This document shows, one piece after another, positions 16,547 to 24,612 of a stretch of 24,779 nucleotides of DNA. Where the stretch lies: the NCBI GenBank assembly GCA_937874345.1, contig CALNBT010000115.1:1-24779 (forward strand). The letters are read 5' to 3'. Source of the DNA: an uncultured Prevotella sp. (lineage in GTDB: Bacteria > Bacteroidota > Bacteroidia > Bacteroidales > Bacteroidaceae). The notes under the pieces are model-generated. The model made no database searches. It was not told where the DNA came from and saw only the letters and a list, made by a program, of their open reading frames with translations. Position 1 is the stretch's first letter, and each line of letters begins with the position of its first letter. The translations under genes were made by a program, and so were the position numbers.

Positions 16547-17758
16547 ATGAAGTTTTTTAAGTTATTTTTAATTATAATTATTGCGTGCAACTCACTTGTT
16601 GTTGTTGCCCAGCGCAAAGATATTTCGCAAGCGAAACAATTAATTAAGCGTGGAAATAACTTAGAACAAGCTGAAGAGTCTATGAGAAAATTGCTAAAAG
16701 ATTCTACTAACAGAAAGAATGAAAAAATTTGGCTGACATTATTTGATGCTATTCGCAAGCAATACGAACAGGGCAATGAACAATTATACCTCAAACAGCC
16801 CTACGATACTGCCAAATTATTCATTTTGACAAAAAAAATGTTTGATGTCATGACAGCCTTCGATTCAATAGATGCACAGCCAGATAAAAAAGGACAGATT
16901 AAGTTTAAGTACAGAGATGCCCATGCACAATATTTGAAGCAATTTAGACCAAACTTGTTTAATGGCGGGTCTTATTTTAATCATAAACAAAAATTCAGAG
17001 ATGCTTACGATCTATATAATACCTATATTGATTGTGCCTATCAACCTCTTTTTCAAAAATATCACTTCGATAAGTCAGACAAGCTCCTGCCAGAAGCTTC
17101 GTATTGGGCAGCATATTGTGCTTTTAAACTTCACGACCATCAGGCAACACTGAAACACGCGCCATTAGCTTTGAAAGATTCTATCCATCATGTATACATG
17201 CTGCAGTATCTTGCAGAGACTTACAAAGAAAAAAAGGATACCGCTCTGTATTTAACTGTTTTGAAGGATGGATTCAAATCTTATCCCAAATTCGCTTTTT
17301 TCTTTCCTCGCTTAGTCGATTACTATGTTCAGAACAAAGATTTTTCTACAGCGCTGGACGTTATTAATAAGGGTTTAGAAAAAGACAGTACCAACCATCT
17401 TTATCTATTTGCAAAGAGTACTGTATTGCTAAATACTGGTAACTACGACGAATGTATAAGTATTTGTGATAAACTAATTTCAGAAGATGAACATACAGTA
17501 GAACCTTATCTGAATGCCGGTTTGGCATATTTTAATAAAGCCGTTGTGTTGGACAAAGAAACCATATTGTCGCGTAAGCAAAGGCAACAAATTCTGGATT
17601 ATTACCATAAAGCAATGCCTTACCTTGAACGCTACCGGGAACTTGAGCCCAATATGCAAGAAAAATGGAGTTTGCCCCTATATACCATTTATCTAAACTT
17701 AAATATGGGCACGAAGTTTGATGAAATTGACAAATTAATAAATGGATCAAAGAAATAA
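16547..17758 (+). CDS. Exported tetratricopeptide-repeat protein overlapping a helicase gene
   Basis: This 403-residue protein begins with a strongly hydrophobic export signal (residues 1-21). Cleavage after VVVA is likely; IIAC at 11-14 is a weak lipobox, so a lipoprotein cannot be excluded. The rest is helical with TPR-like units, for example around residues 255-330 (PKFAFFFPRLVDYYVQNKDF, then NHLYLFAKSTVLLNTGNYDE). The C-terminal part, with YLERYRELEPN and KWSLPLYTIYLNLN, parallels the end of the preceding TPR protein, marking the two as paralogues. No catalytic motif is visible. Its last 17 bases overlap the start of the helicase gene in another frame, so the two are co-transcribed and may be translationally coupled. 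The function is unknown. Confidence 0.8.
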   Translation: MKFFKLFLIIIIACNSLVVVAQRKDISQAKQLIKRGNNLEQAEESMRKLLKDSTNRKNEKIWLTLFDAIRKQYEQGNEQLYLKQPYDTAKLFILTKKMFDVMTAFDSIDAQPDKKGQIKFKYRDAHAQYLKQFRPNLFNGGSYFNHKQKFRDAYDLYNTYIDCAYQPLFQKYHFDKSDKLLPEASYWAAYCAFKLHDHQATLKHAPLALKDSIHHVYMLQYLAETYKEKKDTALYLTVLKDGFKSYPKFAFFFPRLVDYYVQNKDFSTALDVINKGLEKDSTNHLYLFAKSTVLLNTGNYDECISICDKLISEDEHTVEPYLNAGLAYFNKAVVLDKETILSRKQRQQILDYYHKAMPYLERYRELEPNMQEKWSLPLYTIYLNLNMGTKFDEIDKLINGSKK

Positions 17759-19082
17759 CAAATTGTCATCCACAATTGACTTAAAAAAATGTGGAATAGA
17801 AGAACTCAGTCAAATGCAAATCGAAGCAAATGACGTTATCTCAAAAGGAAATCAGGATGTTGTAATTTTATCTCCGACAGGTACTGGTAAGACTTTTGCT
17901 TATTTACTGCCACTTATTCAGAAAATTAACGTCAATACCGACGAGATTCAAGCAATTGTTATCGTTCCTAACCGTGAATTAGCCTTGCAGTCGTTCCAAG
18001 TACTGCAAGGACTTGGAACAAAGGTGCGGGGTTGTGCTTGCTATGGAGGTAGAGCCACAATGGATGAACATAAAATTTTGAAACAAATTCTTCCTCACAT
18101 TGTTTTTGCCACCCCAGGAAGACTAAATGATCATTTAAACAAAAAAAACATTGTTTCTAATTCGATCCACTTCGTCGTCATTGATGAATTTGACAAATGT
18201 TTGGCAATGGGATTTCAAGAGGAGATGAGTGAGGTACTTGGCCAACTTCCAAACATAAAACAACGAATATTATTATCAGCAACGGAAACAAAGGACATTC
18301 CTTTGTTTGTGAATATTCAGCAGGCCAATAGATTGGATTATTTGGATGATAATCAAGATAAGAAAGAACAAATTGCAATCTACAAAGTTCAAAGTCCAGA
18401 AAATGACAAGCTTTCTACTTTAGGTAACTTATTGAGAACTTTTGGCAACCAAAGTAGTATTGTTTTTGTAAATTATAGAGAAAGCACAGATCGCATTCAT
18501 GCATATTTAGCAGAGCAAAACTTCTTTACATCAGTCTTTCATGGAGGACTCGATCAGAAGCAACGTGAAAGTGCTTTATATAAATTTTTAAATGCTTCTG
18601 CAAATATTCTCATCAGTACTGATTTGGCTTCACGTGGACTGGATATTCCTAACGTGGATAATATTATTCATTACCATTTACCAGAAAATGAGGATTCATT
18701 TACTCATAGAATTGGGAGAACTGCCAGATGGGAAAATGTAGGTAACTCGTATTTTATTTTAAGTCCGAGCGAACAATTGCCTCTGTATATTTCTTCAGAT
18801 ATACCAGAATACAAAATACCGCAATCATTGCCAGATATTATGCCTTCTAAAATGGTTACCTTTTATATTGGTAAAGGGAAAAAGGATAAAATAACAAAAA
18901 CAGATGTGGTAGGTTTTCTGTGTAAGAAGTGCGGATTACAGTCAAAAGATATTGGTCGAATTGATATTTTTGATCATTATGTATATGTAGCTGTATCTAG
19001 AAAACACTTGAGTCAAGTTTTAAAACTATCTGTTGGAGAAAAAATTAAAGGAATTAAAACTCTTGTTGAAATAGTCGAATAA
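17742..19082 (+). CDS. DEAD-box-family RNA helicase, DbpA-like (DEFD variant)
   Basis: This 446-residue ATP-dependent RNA helicase has the standard motifs in order: Q motif near Q26, Walker A SPTGTGKT (44-51), PNRELA (76-81), TPGR (124-127), motif II DEFD (148-151), SAT (179-181), VFVNYRE (241-247), STDLASRGLD (292-301) and HRIGRTAR (322-329). The C-terminal ~75 residues (YIGKGKKDKITKTDVVGFL onward) match the DbpA-type RNA-binding domain, which in E. coli DbpA targets 23S rRNA, so a role in large-subunit assembly is likely. Motif II reads DEFD and not DEAD, so the ATPase acidic pair is kept. The ATG at 17742 lies inside the preceding TPR gene and is needed to include the Q motif. Confidence 0.9.
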   Translation: MDQRNNKLSSTIDLKKCGIEELSQMQIEANDVISKGNQDVVILSPTGTGKTFAYLLPLIQKINVNTDEIQAIVIVPNRELALQSFQVLQGLGTKVRGCACYGGRATMDEHKILKQILPHIVFATPGRLNDHLNKKNIVSNSIHFVVIDEFDKCLAMGFQEEMSEVLGQLPNIKQRILLSATETKDIPLFVNIQQANRLDYLDDNQDKKEQIAIYKVQSPENDKLSTLGNLLRTFGNQSSIVFVNYRESTDRIHAYLAEQNFFTSVFHGGLDQKQRESALYKFLNASANILISTDLASRGLDIPNVDNIIHYHLPENEDSFTHRIGRTARWENVGNSYFILSPSEQLPLYISSDIPEYKIPQSLPDIMPSKMVTFYIGKGKKDKITKTDVVGFLCKKCGLQSKDIGRIDIFDHYVYVAVSRKHLSQVLKLSVGEKIKGIKTLVEIVE

Positions 19083-19198
19083 AATAAAACTGAATAAATA
19101 ATTATAAATATTCTTGTATATAAATCTAGTTATTTCATTAAAATATTGTAATTTAGCAACGCAAAAACAGACTTGTTTAATTTTAAAATACAAATCAG

Positions 19199-20266
19199 AT
19201 GAAGAAGTATAATTTTAATGCTGGTCCATCCATTCTCCCTAGAGAGGTTATTGAGAATACAGCAAAACAAATTCTTGATTTTAATGGTAGTGGTCTATCA
19301 CTAATGGAAATAAGTCATCGTTCAAAAGATTTCCAAAGTGTAATGGATGAAACAGCTGCTTTAATGAAAGAATTGTTGGAAATCCCAGAAGGCTATTCCA
19401 TCATTTTTTTGGGAGGTGGTGCTTCTTTGCAATTCCATCAAGTACCTTACAACTTTCTTACGAAGAAAGCTGCTTATCTAAATACAGGTACCTGGGCTAA
19501 GAAAGCTTTGAAAGAAGCAAAATTCTTTGGAGATGTAGTAGAGGTTGCTTCTTCAGCTGCACAAAACTATAATTACGTTCCTAAAGGTTGGTCTGTTCCT
19601 GAAGATTGCGATTATTTGCACATTACAACAAATAATACGATCTTTGGTACTGAAATTAGAAAAGATCTTGATGTAAATGTTCCACTAATTAGTGATATGT
19701 CTTCTGATATCTTAAGCAGACCTGTAGATGTTTCAAAATACATATGCATCTATGGTGGTGCGCAAAAGAATCTATCAATGGCGGGGGTAACATTCGTTAT
19801 TTTAAAAGATGATCAATTGGGTAAAACAGGTCGTGAGATACCTACAATGCTCGATTATCGCACACATATCGAAAAGGGTTCTATGTTCAATACACCTCCA
19901 GTTGTTCCTATTTATTCAGCACTTGAGACCCTGAGATGGATCAAAAAAAATGGTGGCGTAGCTGAAATGGATAAGCGCGCTCACCAACGTGCAGATCTTC
20001 TGTATTCTGAGATAGATCGAAATAAATTGTTTCATGGTACAGTTGCCGAAGAAGATCGTTCACTGATGAGTATCTGTTTTGTAATGAATGACGAATATCA
20101 GGAACTAGAGAAACCATTTTATGAATTCGCTACAGAGCGTGGTATGGTCGGTATCAAGGGGCATCGCTCTGTTGGTGGTTTCCGCGCAAGTTGCTACAAT
20201 GCAATGCCCATTGAAGGCGTTCAGGCCTTGGTTAACTGCATGAAAGATTTCGAGAAGATGAATTAA
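19199..20266 (+). CDS. serC: Phosphoserine aminotransferase
   Basis: SerC converts 3-phosphohydroxypyruvate and glutamate to phosphoserine and 2-oxoglutarate (serine pathway) and also serves pyridoxal-phosphate synthesis in some bacteria. The 355-residue length is normal. Family marks are FNAGPSILP (6-14), ISHRSKDF (38-45), the phosphate-binding GGGAS (72-76), TNNTIFGTE (144-152) and the PLP Schiff-base lysine K190 in YGGAQKNLS. It opens the serC-serA-DUF1015-yigZ cluster. A near-consensus -7 element, TAATTTAG (one mismatch), at 19149-19156 could be its promoter. Confidence 0.96.
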   Translation: MKKYNFNAGPSILPREVIENTAKQILDFNGSGLSLMEISHRSKDFQSVMDETAALMKELLEIPEGYSIIFLGGGASLQFHQVPYNFLTKKAAYLNTGTWAKKALKEAKFFGDVVEVASSAAQNYNYVPKGWSVPEDCDYLHITTNNTIFGTEIRKDLDVNVPLISDMSSDILSRPVDVSKYICIYGGAQKNLSMAGVTFVILKDDQLGKTGREIPTMLDYRTHIEKGSMFNTPPVVPIYSALETLRWIKKNGGVAEMDKRAHQRADLLYSEIDRNKLFHGTVAEEDRSLMSICFVMNDEYQELEKPFYEFATERGMVGIKGHRSVGGFRASCYNAMPIEGVQALVNCMKDFEKMN

Positions 20267-20361
20267 GAGGGCTGAAATCTCATTTCTTCATAGTGATCTC
20301 ACACGAGTGAGGGAAATAGAAGTGCTCCAATACATTATTGTCCAATTTAAAATTATCAAAT

Positions 20362-21279
20362 ATGAAAATTCTGATAGCTACAGAAAAGCCTTTTGCTGCA
20401 TCAGCAGTTGAAGCCATCAAAAACGAACTCAATGAAAAAGGACACGAAATTGTTCTTCTAGAAAAATATTCAGATAAGTCACAATTACTTAATGCTGTGC
20501 AGGATGCAGATGCAATGATTGTTCGTTCAGACAAAATCGATACAGAAGTATTGGACTCAGCAAAAAAGATGAAATTGATTGTTCGTGCAGGAGCTGGATA
20601 TGATACGATTGATACTGCTTATGCTAAAAACAAAAACATCATTATTGAGAACACTCCAGGTCAAAATGCCAATGCGGTGGCAGAGCTTGTTTTTGGGATG
20701 CTTGTGTTTACTGTACGTAATTTCTTTAATGGAAAATCTGGTTCCGAACTTATCGGCAAGAAAATTGGTATCTTGGCATTTGGTAATGTTGGGCGTAATG
20801 TTGCACGCATAGCCAAAGGCTTTGGTATGGAGGTATATGCTTTTGATGCTTTCTGTCCGGCAAATGTGATCGAGGAGAGTGGAGTCCACGCAGTACCATC
20901 AAAAGAAGAGTTGTTCAAGTTATGCGATATCGTCAGCCTGCATATCCCAGCAACACCTGAAACAATCAACAGTATCAATTACGATGTAGTGAATTTGTTA
21001 AAGAAGGGAGGTATTCTTGTCAACACAGCTCGTAAGGAGATCATCAATGAGCCTGAATTACTAAAGTTGATGTCAGAACGTCCTGATTTGAAATATATTA
21101 CAGATATTAAACCCGATGCTGATGCTGAATTTTCAAAATTGGAAGGCAACTATTTCAGTACACCTAAAAAGATGGGTGCACAGACAGCTGAAGCCAATTT
21201 TAATGCAGGGTTAGCCGCTGCAAAACAAATTAGCGCATACTTTGCAGAAGGTGTGGTTAAATTTCAAGTAAACAAATAA
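20362..21279 (+). CDS. serA: D-3-phosphoglycerate dehydrogenase, short ACT-less form
   Basis: SerA oxidises 3-phosphoglycerate with NAD+, the step before SerC. From the ATG at 20362 it has 305 residues; an in-frame TTG at 20338 would add eight unconserved residues. Substrate-binding RAGAGYDTID (75-84) and catalytic Arg224 (NTARKEIINE) are present. The nucleotide-binding loop reads AFGNVG (139-144), where GxGxxG is usual. The place of the catalytic His (TPHxGA in most relatives) reads TPKKMGAQT (267-275), with Lys269/Lys270 and no His. The ACT regulatory domain of E. coli SerA is absent, so serine feedback of that type is not expected. I recall similar His-to-Lys forms in Bacteroidales and Entamoeba. 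It lies 95 bases after serC. Confidence 0.92.
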   Translation: MKILIATEKPFAASAVEAIKNELNEKGHEIVLLEKYSDKSQLLNAVQDADAMIVRSDKIDTEVLDSAKKMKLIVRAGAGYDTIDTAYAKNKNIIIENTPGQNANAVAELVFGMLVFTVRNFFNGKSGSELIGKKIGILAFGNVGRNVARIAKGFGMEVYAFDAFCPANVIEESGVHAVPSKEELFKLCDIVSLHIPATPETINSINYDVVNLLKKGGILVNTARKEIINEPELLKLMSERPDLKYITDIKPDADAEFSKLEGNYFSTPKKMGAQTAEANFNAGLAAAKQISAYFAEGVVKFQVNK

Positions 21280-21284
21280 CACTA

Positions 21285-22532
21285 ATGGCAATAATCAAAC
21301 CCTTTAAAGGAGTACGGCCACCAAAGAAATTGGTCGAGCAGGTAGAATGTCGCCCTTATGATGTATTGAGTTCAGAAGAAGCTCGCATAGAAGCAGGCCA
21401 AAATGAGAAAAGCCTATATCATATTATCAAACCAGAAATAGATTTTGAAGAAGGAACATCAGAATATGATCCACGCGTTTATGATCAGGCTGCTCTAAAC
21501 TTCAAGAAGTTTCAAGAAGAAGGATGGTTGGTTCAAGATACTGACGACCATTATTATATTTATGCTCAAACCATGAATGGCAAGACTCAGTATGGACTTG
21601 TTGTTGGTGCGTATTGCGATGATTATAAAAATGGAGTGATCAAAAAACATGAGTTAACCCGGCGAGATAAGGAAGAAGACAGAATGAAGCATATTCGTGT
21701 CTGCGATGCAAATATCGAACCAGTATTCTTTGCTTATCCGGATAATGAAAAACTGAATTCATTAATCAACAAATATGTATTGGGTACTCCAGAATACGAT
21801 TTTGTAGCTCCCGTGGATGGCTTCAGACATCAGTTGTGGGTCATTTCTGATGCCAGTGACATGGCATTCATTACTTCCGCCTTTGCTGACATGCCTGCTT
21901 TATATATTGCCGATGGTCATCATCGATCAGCAGCAGCAGGACTAATTGGTGAAGAAAAAGCTCAACAGAATCCTAATCATACAGGAAAAGAAGAATACAA
22001 CTTCTTCATGGCAGTGTGTTTCGAGGCCTCACAGTTAACTATTCTCGACTATAATCGTGTTGTCAAAGACTTGAATGGCATGACAGAAAGCGAGTTTGTT
22101 TCTGCACTCGAAAAGAGCTTCATCATTGAAGAAAAGGGAACAGAAAACTACAAACCATCACATTTACACGAATTTTCATTGTATTTGAATGGTCTGTGGT
22201 ATAGCTTAACTGCTAAAGAGGGAACTTATAACGATCAAGATCCTATCGGGGTCTTGGATGTTGATATTTCTTCAAGACTCATCTTAGACGAACTTCTCGG
22301 TATAAAAGATTTGAGATCTGACAAACGAATTGATTTTGTTGGAGGACTTCGCGGTATGGAAGAGTTGAAGAAACGTGTAGACGATGGTGAAATGAAGATG
22401 GCTTTAGCACTTTATCCTGTTTCTATGAAGCAAATCATGGATATTGCGGATACAGGGCAGATCATGCCTCCAAAGACTACATGGTTCGAACCAAAGCTTA
22501 GAAGTGGTCTAGTGATTCATAAATTATCCTAA
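21285..22532 (+). CDS. DUF1015 family protein, possible serine/phosphoserine enzyme
   Basis: This 415-residue cytoplasmic protein belongs to DUF1015. Family marks are IKPFKGVRPP (4-13), VECRPYDVLSSEEA (20-33), IKKHELTRRDKEEDR (119-133), DGHHRSAAA (210-218), and a C-terminal MPPKTTWFEPKLRSGL (394-409). DGHHRxxAA resembles the nucleotide/catalytic motif of ParB/sulfiredoxin-fold proteins such as the free serine kinases SerK and SbnI. It follows serA by five bases and overlaps the next gene by one base (TAATG), so it is in the serine operon. From this context a serine- or phosphoserine-related activity is inferred. I cannot confirm the biochemical function of this family. Confidence 0.85.
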   Translation: MAIIKPFKGVRPPKKLVEQVECRPYDVLSSEEARIEAGQNEKSLYHIIKPEIDFEEGTSEYDPRVYDQAALNFKKFQEEGWLVQDTDDHYYIYAQTMNGKTQYGLVVGAYCDDYKNGVIKKHELTRRDKEEDRMKHIRVCDANIEPVFFAYPDNEKLNSLINKYVLGTPEYDFVAPVDGFRHQLWVISDASDMAFITSAFADMPALYIADGHHRSAAAGLIGEEKAQQNPNHTGKEEYNFFMAVCFEASQLTILDYNRVVKDLNGMTESEFVSALEKSFIIEEKGTENYKPSHLHEFSLYLNGLWYSLTAKEGTYNDQDPIGVLDVDISSRLILDELLGIKDLRSDKRIDFVGGLRGMEELKKRVDDGEMKMALALYPVSMKQIMDIADTGQIMPPKTTWFEPKLRSGLVIHKLS

Positions 22533-23119
22533 TGACAGACGAATATCTCACGATATCCAATCAAATAGGCGAGGGATTTTACTCCGATCATCGGAGTAAG
22601 TTCCTCGCTTTTGCACATCATGTCACTACAGAAGCAGAAATTAAGGAGATACTTCAAAACTACAAAAAGAAATATTATGATGCTCGCCATTGTTGCTATG
22701 CCTACGTTTTGGGCGTCAACAGTGATGTCTTCAGGGCAAATGATGATGGAGAACCTGATGGAACGGCTGGACGTCCTATCTTGGGGCAAATAAATTCAAA
22801 ACAATTAACAGATATATTGATTGTCGTTATTCGCTATTTTGGTGGGATAAAATTGGGTACTAGCGGTCTCCTCATAGCTTATCGTACAGCAGCTGCTTAC
22901 GCTTTAGATTCTGCCATTATTGAAAGGAAATTTATAGAAGAAGAAATTACTTACAATTTTGCTTACCCATTGATGAACGGCGTCATGAAGATTGTTAAGG
23001 ATATGCAGCCTAGAATCATTGACCAAGTATTTGATACTACTTGTAGCATAACACTTTCTATTCGACAATCTGAAGCTGAAGCTTTAAGAAAAAAACTTAA
23101 AAGCATTTCTTTTGCTTAA
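22532..23119 (+). CDS. yigZ: YigZ/IMPACT (UPF0029) family protein
   Basis: This 195-residue protein has the two-domain YigZ plan. The N-terminal UPF0029/Impact domain carries NDDGEPDGTAGRPIL (70-84) and the signature VIRYFGGIKLGTSGLL (99-114). A C-terminal DUF1949-like ferredoxin-fold domain follows (about residues 138-195). Eukaryotic IMPACT regulates the Gcn2 pathway; bacterial members have no settled function, though a link to nucleic-acid or ribosome binding has been suggested. Its ATG shares an A with the DUF1015 stop codon, so it is translationally coupled to the serine cluster. A hairpin follows directly after the stop. Confidence 0.92.
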   Translation: MTDEYLTISNQIGEGFYSDHRSKFLAFAHHVTTEAEIKEILQNYKKKYYDARHCCYAYVLGVNSDVFRANDDGEPDGTAGRPILGQINSKQLTDILIVVIRYFGGIKLGTSGLLIAYRTAAAYALDSAIIERKFIEEEITYNFAYPLMNGVMKIVKDMQPRIIDQVFDTTCSITLSIRQSEAEALRKKLKSISFA

Positions 23120-23163
23120 ACTTGAATTCTTTCAAGTAAATAACGGTTTAGTAACCTGTTATT
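23120..23163 (+). terminator. Two tandem hairpins after the serine cluster
   Basis: ACTTGAA (23120-23126) pairs with TTCAAGT (23131-23137) around TTCT. A second stem pairs 23139-23148 with 23153-23163, has one bulged T at 23157, and closes on a TAGT loop. Neither is followed by a proper T-run, so termination here is plausible but not certain. Confidence 0.45.
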
Positions 23164-23468
23164 AGGATTATTGAGTCTATATTCCTTTCGTTATTCTGGT
23201 ATTTAAGAGCAAAACTTAAACAATTGAAAATTTATTGATTTCTCGCTTTCCTACATTTTTGAAAAATTGTCAGAAACCTAATCAATACGCTATAAATCAT
23301 TTCCATTTTTCATATATAGAACCATAGAACTTGATTTACAAAAAATATCCATAGAGTTATCTCTTTCCGTAATTCCACAGTAACACTTTATGTCAAATGC
23401 TGGAATGGCAGTTACTTTTGCTATCTAAAAATGGAATATATAATGTGTTAAGTGTCAAAAAAATATGT

Positions 23469-23476
23469 TATCTTTG
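23469..23476 (+). promoter_or_regulatory. Probable ftsY promoter, -7 element
   Basis: TATCTTTG matches TAnnTTTG exactly and is followed by CA; it is the same octamer as upstream of perR. The -33 region (about 23446) has TGTT, a poor match to TTTG. Transcription would start near 23483, leaving a leader of roughly 155 bases before the ATG. Confidence 0.6.
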
Positions 23477-23638
23477 CAACAAATTAACTGAGAATCGATT
23501 ATTGAGGCATATGATTTATTTAATCTAATTTTGGCTCTTGATTTTTGGTAATAGGTTGTTTTATCAAATGCTATAGATAACGTGATATTCAAATTGGTAC
23601 GAACGCATCACAACTTGAAATCATAAAAAGATTATTTT

Positions 23639-24601
23639 ATGGGAATTTTCAATATTTTCAACAAAAAGAAAAAAGAAACCTTAGATCAAGGTTTACAGAA
23701 AACGAAGCAGAGTGTTTTCGATAAATTCTCAAGAGCCATTGCTGGTAAAAGCAAGGTTGATGATGATGTGCTGGACAATTTGGAAGAAGTACTTATCTCA
23801 TCTGATGTCGGAGTCGATACCACTTTGAAAATTATACACAGTATCGAAGAGCGTGTTGCAAGAGAAAAGTATGTATCTACATCAGAATTGAATTCAATTT
23901 TGCATGATGAGATCGTATCTTTGCTGACTGATAATAATGCTGGCGATTATGACAATTGGGATCTACCAACAGATCATAAACCGTATGTAATTCTAGTTGT
24001 TGGCGTCAATGGCGTCGGAAAGACAACAACTATTGGGAAATTAGCTTACCAATTTAAGAAAGCTGGAAAGAAAGTTTATCTTGGAGCGGCAGATACCTAT
24101 CGTGCTGCAGCGGTTGATCAAATCGCAATCTGGGGTGAAAGGGTAGGTGTTCCAGTGATTAAGCAACAAATGGGTGCAGACCCTGCTTCAGTTGCCTTTG
24201 ATACTTTGGAAAGTGCCAAAGCCAATGAGGCTGATGTTGTGTTGGTTGATACTGCAGGTCGTTTGCACAACAAGATAGGTTTGATGAATGAGTTGAAGAA
24301 AATTAAAGATGTCATGAAAAAAGTCCTTCCAGAAGCTCCAGATGAAGTGATGCTGGTTCTTGATGGAAGTACCGGCCAGAATGCCTTTGAGCAAGCCAAA
24401 CAATTTTCTTCGGTTACCCAAATTACGTCGCTTGCCATCACAAAATTAGATGGCACAGCCAAAGGTGGTGTTGTGATAGGCATTAGTGACCAATTGAAGG
24501 TTCCTGTAAAATATATTGGTTTGGGTGAGCAAATGGAGGATTTACAACTTTTCAACCGGAAAGATTTTGTAGACAGCTTGTTTAGTACAGAAGAGAAATA
24601 A
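23639..24601 (+). CDS. ftsY: Signal recognition particle receptor FtsY
   Basis: FtsY is the SRP receptor GTPase that brings ribosome-SRP complexes to the membrane translocon. At 320 residues it is the short form without the acidic A domain of E. coli FtsY; an N-terminal amphipathic, lysine-rich segment (MGIFNIFNKKKK) may bind the membrane. The four-helix N domain spans roughly residues 15-100. The G domain has G1 GVNGVGKTTT (122-131), DTYRAAA (152-158), DTAGR (204-208), TKLDG (268-272) and GLGE (294-297). VGVDTT and LDGSTGQNA favour FtsY over the SRP protein Ffh. The gene ends 11 bases before rimO, and the two probably form one unit. Confidence 0.96.
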   Translation: MGIFNIFNKKKKETLDQGLQKTKQSVFDKFSRAIAGKSKVDDDVLDNLEEVLISSDVGVDTTLKIIHSIEERVAREKYVSTSELNSILHDEIVSLLTDNNAGDYDNWDLPTDHKPYVILVVGVNGVGKTTTIGKLAYQFKKAGKKVYLGAADTYRAAAVDQIAIWGERVGVPVIKQQMGADPASVAFDTLESAKANEADVVLVDTAGRLHNKIGLMNELKKIKDVMKKVLPEAPDEVMLVLDGSTGQNAFEQAKQFSSVTQITSLAITKLDGTAKGGVVIGISDQLKVPVKYIGLGEQMEDLQLFNRKDFVDSLFSTEEK

Positions 24602-24612
24602 GGAATATTATT

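Larger units (their letters stand above)
23120..23638. other. 519-base non-coding gap before ftsY
   Basis: The gap holds the two hairpins at 23120-23163, about 300 bases in which I see no coding frame or clear structure, an exact -7 element at 23469-23476, and an ftsY leader of about 155 bases. The small genes rpmB, rpmG and a DUF4295 gene, which I recall upstream of ftsY in many Bacteroidota, are not present here. Confidence 0.65.

Noticed and set aside
16547..19082. TPR protein plus helicase as a new defence system
   Set aside because: The helicase is a DbpA-like RNA helicase with a rRNA-binding type tail, the TPR protein is exported and has a gyrA-linked paralogue, and there is no nuclease or other effector; housekeeping is the simpler reading.
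20296..20313. CTCAC/GTGAG hairpin between serC and serA as a terminator or riboswitch
   Set aside because: The stem is only five pairs, no T-run follows, and I recognise no riboswitch pattern in the 95-base gap.
20338..20361. TTG start extending SerA by eight residues
   Set aside because: The added residues are not part of the domain; the ATG at 20362 begins directly at the first beta strand.
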